Shown here piece after piece: positions 1-6,671 of a stretch of 13,738 nt of DNA. The notes below the pieces were generated by a model, which was not told the DNA's origin, made no database searches, and saw only the letters and a program-made list of their open reading frames with translations. How positions within the stretch are numbered: the first letter of the stretch is position 1; each line of letters starts with the position of its first letter. The stretch comes from Robiginitomaculum sp036478975 (lineage in GTDB: Bacteria; Pseudomonadota; Alphaproteobacteria; Caulobacterales; Maricaulaceae), in the NCBI GenBank assembly GCA_036478975.1, contig JAZGFA010000203.1:1-13738 (forward strand), given 5' to 3'. The translations under genes and the position numbers were made by a program.

Positions 1-117
1 GCGCGTTCACAGCGCTATTCCATGGTCGTCAATGACGGCGTAGTTGAGCAAATCAATGTCGAGGACGGCGGAGAGTTTCGCGTCTCGGCCGCCGATTACA
101 TGCTCGATAATCTCTAG
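1..117 (+). CDS. Peroxiredoxin (Prx5/AhpC-TSA type), C-terminal fragment
   Basis: Only the last 38 codons and the TAG stop are in the window; the 5' part lies beyond the left edge. The fragment contains RSQRYSMVVNDGVVEQINVE followed by a Gly-Gly-x-Phe stretch, and ends in a short amphipathic helix (AADYMLDNL). This matches the C-terminus of Prx5-like peroxiredoxins, where RYSM(V/I)V-DGVV is a beta hairpin followed by a final helix. Such enzymes reduce hydrogen peroxide and alkyl hydroperoxides in the cytosol using thiols or glutaredoxin. The catalytic cysteine lies upstream and cannot be checked, so the family call rests on the tail alone. No convincing terminator follows the stop codon. Confidence 0.72.
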   Translation, partial: ARSQRYSMVVNDGVVEQINVEDGGEFRVSAADYMLDNL

Positions 118-222
118 CACTTTTTAAACTTCGCGCTTGGCGGCCCAAAAGAAAAGGGCTGTCTGCGTTTTATATAAGGCCAATACTGGCCATGAGGGGA
201 CTACCTAAACAGGGGAAACACT

Positions 223-1137
223 ATGGAATTTTTCTTTTTAATTATTGCGCTATTTGCCGTCGTCACGGTAGCAAAGGCGATTGTCAGCGTGCCGCAGGGC
301 CGCGAATATCCGATTGAGCGTTTTGGGCGCTACACCAAAACCCTAAAGCCGGGCCTATCTTTTCTCGTCCCATTTGTTGATAAAATCGGTGACAAAACCG
401 ACATGCGCGAGCGGGTTATCGACATCCCGTCACAGGAAGTTATTACCAAGGATAATGTGATGGTCATGGCCGATGCGGTTGTCTTTATCCAAGTTATGGA
501 TGCGCGCCAATCTACCTATGAGGTTGCCAATCTTGAAAACGCGATTCAGAATTTATGTCTGACTAATTTGCGTACGGTTCTAGGCTCTATGGACCTTGAT
601 GAAGTGCTATCACGCCGCGACGCGATTAACGGACAGCTATTGACCGTGATTGATAAGGCCACGGATTCTTGGGGCACGAAAGTCACCCGCATTGAGATTA
701 AAGACCTACAGCCGCCGGCCGATATTACCCAAGCCATGAACAAGCAAATGAAAGCCGAGCGGGAAAAACGCGCGGAAATTCTTACGGCCCAAGGCTCTAA
801 ACAGTCCGCTATTTTGCGCGCCGAAGGTGAAAAAGAAGCCGCCGTGCGCGAGGCCGAAGGGCGCCGTCAAGCTGCTTTCCTAGACGCGGAAGGCCGCGAA
901 CGCGAAGCCGAAGCCGAAGCCAAAGCCACGGCCATGGTAAGCTCCGCTATTGCTAAGGGTGACGTGAACGCGATTAACTATTTTGTCGCCCAAGATTACG
1001 TCAAAGCCTTTGGTCAACTTGCGGCGTCGCCGAACCAGAAGACCATTATCATTCCCGCTGAAATGTCATCGCTTGCGGCGACGGTTGGCGGCATTGGCGC
1101 GCTCATCAATGCGGGCAAAGCTAAGAATAAAAAATAG
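223..1137 (+). CDS. SPFH/band 7 (stomatin/prohibitin-like) membrane protein
   Basis: This 304-residue protein has one N-terminal membrane segment (about residues 1-21), which should anchor it to the inner membrane. An SPFH/band 7 domain follows (about 22-180) with typical pieces such as VPQGREYPIERFGRY and the proline-rich RIEIKDLQPP. An Ala/Glu/Arg-rich heptad region (about 185-245, repeated AEGE/AEGR units) is expected to form the oligomerising coiled coil. The C-terminus is short, with a Gly/Ala-rich stretch and a Lys-rich tail. Proteins of this QmcA/stomatin-like class form ring- or cage-like assemblies and are linked to membrane microdomains and to protease or membrane quality control. 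The start is supported by an AGGGGA ribosome site 7 bases upstream. An NfeD gene follows after 15 bases, the usual partner, so the two are probably co-transcribed. The specific substrate is unknown. Confidence 0.93.
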   Translation: MEFFFLIIALFAVVTVAKAIVSVPQGREYPIERFGRYTKTLKPGLSFLVPFVDKIGDKTDMRERVIDIPSQEVITKDNVMVMADAVVFIQVMDARQSTYEVANLENAIQNLCLTNLRTVLGSMDLDEVLSRRDAINGQLLTVIDKATDSWGTKVTRIEIKDLQPPADITQAMNKQMKAEREKRAEILTAQGSKQSAILRAEGEKEAAVREAEGRRQAAFLDAEGREREAEAEAKATAMVSSAIAKGDVNAINYFVAQDYVKAFGQLAASPNQKTIIIPAEMSSLAATVGGIGALINAGKAKNKK

Positions 1138-1152
1138 AAAGAGGGGATAATT

Positions 1153-1623
1153 ATGCAAACCGAACCTAATGTTTTTATCGCCATGCTCGACAGTATGGAT
1201 GTGTGGAAATGGCTCATCGTCGGCGTCGCCCTATTGGTGCTAGAGCTGTTTACCGGAACGCTGTTTCTGCTCTGGCCTGCCATCGCCGCTATCCTTGTTG
1301 GCCTTGTCAAATCGGTCGTGCCTCTAGGATGGGAAATGCAGCTTTTGCTCTTTGCTATCATCACCACGGCGGGGCTTATTTGGGGTGAGAAAGTTCTGCG
1401 TCCACGCCTTAATAAGGGCGAGCCAACTGACCTTAATGACCGCGCTCTTACCATGATAGGCGAGCGCGTGCGCGCGATTACTGATTTTGATACCGGCAAG
1501 GGCCGCGTAAAAGTCGGCGACACGGAATGGGCTGCGAGCATGGAAGTTGGCGACGCCAGCAAGGGCGACGAGCTACGCATCATCGCCGTATCTGGCGCTA
1601 GCGTGCAGGTGGAAGCCATTTAA
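1153..1623 (+). CDS. NfeD-like membrane protein, partner of the SPFH protein
   Basis: This 156-residue protein has a hydrophobic N-terminal half with two or three membrane segments (about residues 18-37, 40-56 and 62-78), including the acidic VLELFTGTLFLLWPAIAA stretch typical of short NfeD proteins. The C-terminal half (about 95-156) is the soluble beta-barrel (OB-fold) NfeD domain, with the recognisable GRVKVGDTEWAA segment. It lacks the ClpP-class serine protease domain of long NfeD proteins, so it is the short form. An AGGGGA ribosome site lies 5 bases before the ATG. Its position directly after an SPFH gene fits the family rule that NfeD and SPFH partners act as a membrane complex. A terminator hairpin follows about 20 bases after the stop. 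No enzymatic role can be read from the sequence. Confidence 0.92.
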   Translation: MQTEPNVFIAMLDSMDVWKWLIVGVALLVLELFTGTLFLLWPAIAAILVGLVKSVVPLGWEMQLLLFAIITTAGLIWGEKVLRPRLNKGEPTDLNDRALTMIGERVRAITDFDTGKGRVKVGDTEWAASMEVGDASKGDELRIIAVSGASVQVEAI

Positions 1624-1644
1624 ACAATAAGCGCCTAACACATT

Positions 1645-1685
1645 AAAAAAGCCCGCCGTGAGTATCTCGCGGCGGGCTTTTTATT
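1645..1685. terminator. Bidirectional intrinsic terminator between the SPFH/NfeD and gcv operons
   Basis: The inverted repeat AAAGCCCGCCG (1648-1658) pairs perfectly with CGGCGGGCTTT (1670-1680). The inner bases extend the stem: T-G, then GAG with CTC around a TAT loop. A run of A on the left and a run of T on the right mean the hairpin has a U tract in both directions. It lies between the NfeD stop at 1623 and the gcvPB stop at 1684 and should end both transcripts. Confidence 0.9.
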
Positions 1686-3231
1686 ATTCAGCTTCAGGCC
1701 GCCAGCGCAAAATTGGCTTTCTCGCGGCGCGCGTCTCGTCAAGGCGGCGCAAGGGAGCGTGGACAGGGGCGGCTTTAAAATGGGCGACCTCGCCATTTTT
1801 CGCGCGGCTAGCGAGGCTACGCATGACTTTGATAAAGCGGTCAAGCTCGCCCTTACTCTCGCTCTCGGTTGGCTCAATTAGCATGGCGCCGTGGACGACA
1901 AGCGGGAAATACATGGTCATCGGGTGATAGCCTTCGTCAATCATCGCCTTAGCAAAGTCGAGCGTATCGACGCCGGTGTCTTTGAGAAAGCTATCGTCAA
2001 ACAAAGCCTCATGCATGCAATAGCCGCTAAAGGCGACGCTCATCACGTCCGACAAGCTGGCCTGCACATAATTGGCGTTTAGCACCGCATCCTGGGTCGC
2101 TTGGCGCAAACCGTCCGCGCCGTGGCTCATCATATAGGAGAGCGCGCGGACAAACATGCCCATCTGGCCATGGAATGCGGTCATGCGGCCAAAGCTCTGC
2201 GTGCCAGTGGCGTCTTCAACAAGGCGGTATGTCTCGCCCTGCTTGACCACATAGGGCACGGGCGCAAAGGGGAGCAGCGCGTCCGATAAGACCGTAGGCC
2301 CGCTACCCGGTCCGCCGCCGCCATGGGGGGTGGAAAACGTCTTGTGCAAATTAAGATGCATCGCATCAATGCCCAAATCCCCCGGGCGCACCTTGCCAAC
2401 GAGGGCGTTGAAATTCGCCCCGTCGCAATAAAAATAGCCGCCCGCATCATGGATAAGCTTTGCGATTTCGATAATGTCGGTTTCAAATAATCCGCATGTA
2501 TTGGGATTGGTCAGCATGATGCCGGCTATGTCATCACTGTCCACAAGCTTAAGCCGAAGCGCCGCCATATCGACGCGCCCCCCGTCCGTGGCCGGAATTT
2601 CGTCAACGGTGAAGCCGCACTGCACGGCGGTAGCGGGGTTAGTCCCATGGGCGCTTTCTGGCACAAGCACGCGGCGTTTATGGGCCGCTCCCTTGGCATC
2701 TAGCGCCGCGCGAATAGCCATCATGCCGCACAGCTCCCCGTGGGCGCCGGCCTTTGGCGACATGGCCACGGCGGGCATGCCCGTTAGTTTGCAAATCCAG
2801 TCGGCCAGCGTATCGATAAGTTCTAGCGCGCCCTGCACCGTGCTTTGCGGCTGCAAGGGATGCACGTCAGCAAAGCCGGGAAGCCGCGCCATTTTTTCAT
2901 TGAGGCGCGGATTATGTTTCATCGTGCAAGAACCGAGCGGATAAACCCCCAAATCAATGGCGAAGTTTTTCTGGGACAGGCGCACATAATGGCGCAGTGT
3001 TTCCGGCTCTGATAATCCCGGAAGGCCAATATCACTTGTCCGCTCTAACCCGCCCAAACGCGAAGGCCGGCTTGGCGTGTCGGAGAAATCCACCCCCGTG
3101 CGGCGCGGCGTACCGACTTCAAATATTAAAAGTTCTTTTTGCGCCAGCGCTTTATTGCCGGACACTGTGGGGCTAGTGGTTACATTTGTAGATACGGGGG
3201 CCGTAGAGCGACCTTCTCTATTCATGCTCAT
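1684..3231 (-). CDS. gcvPB: Glycine dehydrogenase (decarboxylating) subunit 2, P-protein beta
   Basis: This 515-residue protein is the C-terminal, catalytic half of a split P-protein. With GcvPA it decarboxylates glycine using pyridoxal phosphate and passes the aminomethyl group to the lipoyl arm of GcvH. The PLP-binding lysine is Lys297 in NLHKTFSTPHGGGGPGSG, followed by the glycine-rich loop. Other family landmarks are GVYPLGSCTMKHNPR (about 95-109), PESAHGTNPA (about 191-200) and the YCDGANFNA segment (about 268-276). The first 30 or so residues are Ser/Thr-rich, poorly structured in appearance and longer than in many homologues. The start is supported by GGAGG 7 bases upstream; a second ATG two codons in is possible but further from that site. 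The start overlaps the gcvPA stop in ATGA, which suggests translational coupling of the two subunits. It is the last gene of the operon. Confidence 0.97.
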   Translation of the reverse strand: MSMNREGRSTAPVSTNVTTSPTVSGNKALAQKELLIFEVGTPRRTGVDFSDTPSRPSRLGGLERTSDIGLPGLSEPETLRHYVRLSQKNFAIDLGVYPLGSCTMKHNPRLNEKMARLPGFADVHPLQPQSTVQGALELIDTLADWICKLTGMPAVAMSPKAGAHGELCGMMAIRAALDAKGAAHKRRVLVPESAHGTNPATAVQCGFTVDEIPATDGGRVDMAALRLKLVDSDDIAGIMLTNPNTCGLFETDIIEIAKLIHDAGGYFYCDGANFNALVGKVRPGDLGIDAMHLNLHKTFSTPHGGGGPGSGPTVLSDALLPFAPVPYVVKQGETYRLVEDATGTQSFGRMTAFHGQMGMFVRALSYMMSHGADGLRQATQDAVLNANYVQASLSDVMSVAFSGYCMHEALFDDSFLKDTGVDTLDFAKAMIDEGYHPMTMYFPLVVHGAMLIEPTESESKGELDRFIKVMRSLASRAKNGEVAHFKAAPVHAPLRRLDETRAARKPILRWRPEAE

Positions 3232-4580
3232 GATAAGGCCTCCTTCAGGGCCGCCTCAAAGGCGGTCATATCCGCCTCGCTATTGGTTTCGGTCGCGCAG
3301 ACAATGAGCAAATCATCTTGGCTCTTATTGTCGTCGGCCATAAGGCGCGACGCGGCGAGGCCGCCTAGCACATTGCTTTTTTCTACCATATGATGGGTCA
3401 CGGCGCGCGCGGGCTTGGACAAACGCAGGGTGAATTCATTAAAGAAGGTGTCCGTCACCAGCTCCACGCCGTCAATTTCGGTAAGCATATCAGCAAGCTG
3501 ACAGGCCTTGGCATGGTTGATGCGGGCAAGCTCTCGCAGACCCGCTTCGCCGAGCAGCGTCATGTGAATTGAAAACGCCACGGTGCAAAGGCCGGAATTA
3601 GTGCAAATATTAGAGGTCGCCTTTTCGCGGCGAATATGCTGCTCGCGGGTGGAGAGGGTCAGCACAAAGCCGCGCTCCCCATTGGCGTCAACGGTCTGCC
3701 CGCACACCCGGCCCGGCATTTGCCGCACTAGTTTTTGCCGGCACGCCAATAGGCCCAAATATGGCCCGCCGAAATTCAGGCCAACGCCGATAGACTGGCC
3801 TTCGCCAACAACAATATCTGCGCCCATTTCGCCGGGGCTTTTAATCGCTCCGAACGCTAATGGCTCGGTAAACACCGCAATCAGCAAAGCGCCAACCGCG
3901 TGGGCGGCGTCTGCGTAGGGCTGCAAATCAACGATTTCGCCAAATACATTGGGGCTTTGCACGACAATCGCCGCCGAGTCTTTATCCATGCCTATCATAA
4001 CGTTTTCGTCATGACCGGGGCGAGAGCGGCAAGGACGCACTTCAATGCCTTGGAACTTGCCCTGCGTCTTAGTGGTTTCACGGTAATGGGGATGAAGCCC
4101 CGCCGCCAAATGCACTTTCTTTCGCCGCGTTGCCCGGCACGCCATTAGCGCGGCTTCGGCGCAGGCGGTGGAGCCGTCATACATGGACGCATTGGCTACA
4201 TCCATGCCGGTTAATTGCGCCACTTGGGTCTGAAATTCAAACAAGACTTGCAGCGTGCCTTGGGAAATTTCCGGCTGGTAAGGCGTATAGGCGGTCAGAA
4301 ATTCAGAGCGCTGAATAAGGTGGTCAACACTGGCCGGAATATGGTGACGATAAGCGCCGCCCCCTATGAAAAACGGGCCAGATCCCGCCGCGCGGTTTTT
4401 GCCCGCCATTTGCGTCAAAGCGCTATCAACCTCAGACTCGGTCTGGCGCAGGGGCAGGTCAATTAAATCCGTCAGCCGCGCTGATTTAGGCACGTCGCCA
4501 AATAGCGCGTCCACATCGGGCGCGCCAATTTTGGCGAGCATCGCCTTGCGGTCATTTTCATTTAACGGGAGATAACGCAT
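3228..4580 (-). CDS. gcvPA: Glycine dehydrogenase (decarboxylating) subunit 1, P-protein alpha
   Basis: This 450-residue protein is the N-terminal half of the split P-protein and pairs with GcvPB to form the active alpha2-beta2 enzyme. The N-terminus (MRYLPLNENDRKAMLAKIG, then the DALFGDVP segment) is characteristic of GcvPA. Further landmarks are the AYTPYQPEISQGTLQVLFEF segment (about 95-114), the ANASMYDGSTACAEA segment (about 129-143) and a Gly-rich stretch ending in FGGPYLG (about 260-275). As expected for the alpha subunit, it has the type I aminotransferase fold without the PLP lysine, which GcvPB supplies. An AAGGA ribosome site precedes the ATG by about 8 bases. It starts 22 bases after the gcvH stop and overlaps gcvPB by 4 bases. 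Length and motifs appear complete. Confidence 0.97.
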   Translation of the reverse strand: MRYLPLNENDRKAMLAKIGAPDVDALFGDVPKSARLTDLIDLPLRQTESEVDSALTQMAGKNRAAGSGPFFIGGGAYRHHIPASVDHLIQRSEFLTAYTPYQPEISQGTLQVLFEFQTQVAQLTGMDVANASMYDGSTACAEAALMACRATRRKKVHLAAGLHPHYRETTKTQGKFQGIEVRPCRSRPGHDENVMIGMDKDSAAIVVQSPNVFGEIVDLQPYADAAHAVGALLIAVFTEPLAFGAIKSPGEMGADIVVGEGQSIGVGLNFGGPYLGLLACRQKLVRQMPGRVCGQTVDANGERGFVLTLSTREQHIRREKATSNICTNSGLCTVAFSIHMTLLGEAGLRELARINHAKACQLADMLTEIDGVELVTDTFFNEFTLRLSKPARAVTHHMVEKSNVLGGLAASRLMADDNKSQDDLLIVCATETNSEADMTAFEAALKEALS

Positions 4581-4602
4581 AATATAGTCCTTGAATTACA
4601 AT

Positions 4603-4974
4603 CTAAAGCTCGGCGCAAAACGCTTTATAGGCGTCCGCGTCCATCAAGCCGTCTAGCTCGTCTGCGTCTTTGATTTTAATTTTGATAAACCAGCCATCCC
4701 CATCGGCGGATGCGTTGACGGTTTCCGGCGCGTCTTCTAGCGCTGCGTTGACCGCGATAACTTCGCCGCCTACGGGGGCGTAAACTTCCGATGCGGCTTT
4801 GACGGATTCGATGACGGCGGCTTCGTCGCCCTTATCAAATTCCGTGCCAATATCTGGCAGCTCTACAAATACAACATCGCCCAGCGCATTGGCGGCGTAG
4901 GGGCTAATGCCGATTGTGGCGCTATCGCCTTCAACTTTAATCCACTCGTGATCTTCGGTGTATTTCATGGTCAT
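4603..4974 (-). CDS. gcvH: Glycine cleavage system H protein (lipoyl carrier)
   Basis: This 123-residue carrier shuttles the methylamine group between the P, T and L proteins on a lipoylated lysine. The lipoylation site is Lys59 in AVIESVKAASEVYAPVGGEV, the standard ESVKAAS context on a beta-hairpin turn. The N-terminus (KYTEDHEWIKVEGDSATIGI) and the YAANALGDVVFVELP segment are classic H-protein sequence, and the length is normal for the family. Two in-frame ATGs lie two codons apart (4974 and 4968). The first is preferred because an AGGAG sequence lies 8 bases upstream, but homologues often start near the second. The gene starts 3 bases after the gcvT stop codon, so the two are tightly linked in the riboswitch-led operon. 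Confidence 0.97.
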   Translation of the reverse strand: MTMKYTEDHEWIKVEGDSATIGISPYAANALGDVVFVELPDIGTEFDKGDEAAVIESVKAASEVYAPVGGEVIAVNAALEDAPETVNASADGDGWFIKIKIKDADELDGLMDADAYKAFCAEL

Positions 4975-4977
4975 GGT

Positions 4978-6126
4978 CTATTCTCCTCTAAAGTAATTAT
5001 GGGGGGCAAAGGGCATTTTTTGTATTGTCGCCGGGCGGGCTTTGCCACGCACCATCAACATTACCGGCGTGCCAGCTTTGGTAAATTTGCGGGCGACATA
5101 GCCCATGGCGACAGGGCCACCAACGGTCGGGCCAAAGCCGCCGCTGGTAATCTCTCCGATAACATTACCGTCTAAATCTTGAACCGGCGTATGCTCGCGG
5201 GCCGGTGCGCGACCTTCGGGTTTAATACCGACAAGGCGGCGGGTGGATTTATCGGCAATGTCAGCCGCGATGCGCGCCGCGCCAAGATAGCCAGTTCCAG
5301 TGCGCCGGTGCTTTGGAACGCTCCAAAACAGCCCCGCTTCAATCGGGGATGTGGTGGCGTCAATATCATGGCCGTAAAGGCAAAGCCCCGCCTCTAGGCG
5401 CAGACTATCACGCGCGCCAAGGCCAATCATTTCGACGTCATCATGGGCCAGCAAAGCTTCGGTCAGGCGCACGGCATCATCGTGCTTAACCGAGATTTCA
5501 AACCCGTCCTCCCCCGTATAGCCGCTACGTGACACATGCACAAAGGTCGGGTCAGAGCCGAGCATAAGCGGGACGTCCGTATGGGTCATGAAGGTCAAAT
5601 CCGCCACGGCCGGGCACAGGGCGCTAAGGACGCTAACCGCCTTTGGCCCCTGCAAAGCGAGCAGTGACAGCATGTCGTCTTTAATATCAAGGCTAACCCC
5701 CGCCGGAAGATTAGCCTCAAGATGGGCATAATCGGCAAGCTTGCAGCCGGCATTGACCACCAAATATAATTTATGGGTGTGACCTTCAAAGCCAAGCCGC
5801 GAAATCATCAAATCATCTAATATGCCGCCATCGGCATTTAGAAATTGCGAATATCTTTGCTGGCCCGGCTCAAGGCTTGAAATATCGGCGGGCACGAGCG
5901 CCTCTAGCGCCCTCGCAGCCGTTTCAAACGTGCCGTCATCGGCGGCGATAAAACATTGCCCCATATGAGAGACATCAAATAGGCCGCATTTCTCGCGCGT
6001 ATGTTGATGCTCCCCCATCACGCCAAGCGGATATTGCACGGGCATATCATAGCCAGCAAATTCAACCATTTTTGCGCCAAGGGCAACATGTTTAGCGTGG
6101 AGCTGAGTTTTTAAAAAATCCGTCAT
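4978..6126 (-). CDS. gcvT: Aminomethyltransferase, glycine cleavage T protein
   Basis: This 382-residue enzyme transfers the methylene carbon from aminomethyl-GcvH to tetrahydrofolate and releases ammonia. Landmarks are GAKMVEFAGYDMPVQYP (about 17-33), LFDVSHMGQ (about 49-57), ADGGILDD (about 98-105, with Asp104 at the likely catalytic position), SGYTGEDGFEI in the middle, and SPIEAGLFWSVP towards the C-terminal half. I chose the ATG at 6126 because MTDFLKT then LH matches the usual T-protein N-terminus. An in-frame ATG at 6147 would add seven residues (MAGKLAC), but it lies inside a predicted hairpin and has no better ribosome site. The best candidate ribosome site for 6126 is GGGAAAG about 9 bases upstream, which is only a weak match. 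The gene is the first of the operon and begins about 40 bases after the second glycine aptamer. Confidence 0.95.
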   Translation of the reverse strand: MTDFLKTQLHAKHVALGAKMVEFAGYDMPVQYPLGVMGEHQHTREKCGLFDVSHMGQCFIAADDGTFETAARALEALVPADISSLEPGQQRYSQFLNADGGILDDLMISRLGFEGHTHKLYLVVNAGCKLADYAHLEANLPAGVSLDIKDDMLSLLALQGPKAVSVLSALCPAVADLTFMTHTDVPLMLGSDPTFVHVSRSGYTGEDGFEISVKHDDAVRLTEALLAHDDVEMIGLGARDSLRLEAGLCLYGHDIDATTSPIEAGLFWSVPKHRRTGTGYLGAARIAADIADKSTRRLVGIKPEGRAPAREHTPVQDLDGNVIGEITSGGFGPTVGGPVAMGYVARKFTKAGTPVMLMVRGKARPATIQKMPFAPHNYFRGE

Positions 6127-6129
6127 ACA

Positions 6130-6165
6130 GGCAAGCTTTCCCGCCATTTAACTGGCGAACTTGCC
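6130..6165 (-). promoter_or_regulatory. Candidate riboswitch expression platform: hairpin over the gcvT start region
   Basis: Reading the - strand, GGCAAG (6165-6160) can pair with CTTGCC (6135-6130), and inside it CGCCA (6157-6153) can pair with TGGCG (6146-6142) around a six-base loop. The hairpin begins two bases after the closing stem of aptamer II and ends 3 bases before the preferred gcvT ATG at 6126. It contains the alternative ATG at 6147 and the weak GGGAAAG ribosome site. A six-U run follows, but 11 bases downstream and inside the coding region, so it does not look like a normal terminator. Control of translation initiation is my inference. Confidence 0.45.
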
Positions 6166-6167
6166 CC

Positions 6168-6363
6168 CGCTGTCCATTTGGCCTGAGAGATTCACGCCTC
6201 GCCAATTATTGGCAATGCGCTTACTCCGTCGGCGGGGCCTTTCACATATTCGGCCCGCTTTCCAGCGTTTCATTTTTCAAGCGGTCCATTGTGCCTGAGA
6301 GTTTCCGGGGCGGTTGCTCCTTCGGCGGCAGGCCATATTGGGCGCCTGCGCTCTCCCGCTTGA
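6168..6363 (-). promoter_or_regulatory. Tandem glycine riboswitch (two aptamers) upstream of gcvT
   Basis: Two glycine aptamers follow each other on the - strand. Aptamer I (6363-6277) is closed by an eight-base perfect stem, TCAAGCGG with CCGCTTGA, and contains GGGAGAGC, GCCGCCGAAGGAGCAACCGC and AACTCTCAGGCACAATGGAC. Aptamer II (6267-6168) is closed by CGCT with AGCG and contains GGAAAGC, GCCGACGGAGTAAGCGC and ATCTCTCAGGCCAAATGGAC. These are the conserved cores of the glycine (gcvT) riboswitch class. A nine-base A-rich linker (6276-6268) joins them, typical of the tandem form. Each aptamer binds one glycine. In this class glycine usually turns on the glycine cleavage operon, which fits the gcvT-H-PA-PB genes that follow. 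Confidence 0.96.
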
Positions 6364-6375
6364 AAGTGAAATAGT

Positions 6376-6404
6376 GATATGCGGGATTCTCAATTTTGAG
6401 TCAA
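6376..6404 (-). promoter_or_regulatory. Probable sigma-70-type promoter of the gcv operon
   Basis: On the - strand TTGACT (6404-6399) is a good -35 box. With a 17-base spacer it is followed by CATATC (6381-6376), or with 18 bases by ATATCA, as a fair -10 box. Transcription would start near 6369, just upstream of the first aptamer stem at 6363. The -35 box overlaps a GANTC site (6398-6402) and another lies in the spacer (6385-6389). Confidence 0.55.
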
Positions 6405-6494
6405 TGTTAGATGGGCAAAATCTTAAGACATATGCAGTAATACACAGGAAATTATCATCAAAATAGTCGCCAAAATAATAGAATGGGAAATATC

Positions 6495-6668
6495 ATGGGT
6501 AAATCACAAGAAGAAATCGCATTTGAGCTATTGTCCAAACTTAAGGGCATGGGCGTTTGGGGCGAAAACAATAAGGACTATATCCTTAACCTCTACGCAG
6601 AATGCCTTATCGCGACAAAGGGCAACCGCACTATTCCGGCTGGTGGCAATCCTCTACCGCCGCGCTAA
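6495..6668 (+). CDS. Small protein of unknown function (57 residues)
   Basis: I do not recognise the family. From the ATG at 6495 the product begins MGKSQEEIAFELLSKLKGMG, is acidic and helical at the start, has an aromatic Gly-Val-Trp-Gly turn, then a second helix (KDYILNLYAECLIATKG) and a Pro/Gly-rich tail ending PLPPR. There is no signal peptide or membrane segment. It looks like two short amphipathic helices and could be a small soluble adaptor. An in-frame ATG at 6483 would add four residues; 6495 is preferred because GGGAAA lies 6 bases before it, though neither site is strong. Codon choice resembles the neighbouring genes and the stop falls 3 bases before the end of convergent argS, both of which favour a real gene. 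Its promoter would lie in the region shared with the gcv operon, but I cannot place it. Confidence 0.6.
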   Translation: MGKSQEEIAFELLSKLKGMGVWGENNKDYILNLYAECLIATKGNRTIPAGGNPLPPR

Positions 6669-6671
6669 TCG

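Noticed and set aside
143..159. GCCC/GGGC inverted repeat after the peroxiredoxin gene
   Set aside because: Only four base pairs around a nine-base loop and no U tract directly after it, so not a credible terminator.
178..192. GGCC-N7-GGCC repeat just downstream of a TATATA element before the SPFH gene
   Set aside because: The half-sites are four-base palindromes likely by chance in this composition; no operator family fits and no -35 box is clear upstream.
1014..1619. A 201-codon open frame on the - strand across the SPFH and NfeD genes
   Set aside because: It is antisense to two well-supported genes, has no ribosome site and its product is a low-complexity Ser/Thr/Pro-rich string without family features.
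2474..2944. A 156-codon + strand open frame inside gcvPB
   Set aside because: It mirrors the codon pattern of gcvPB on the other strand and the product resembles no protein family; gcvPB has complete motifs across the same stretch.
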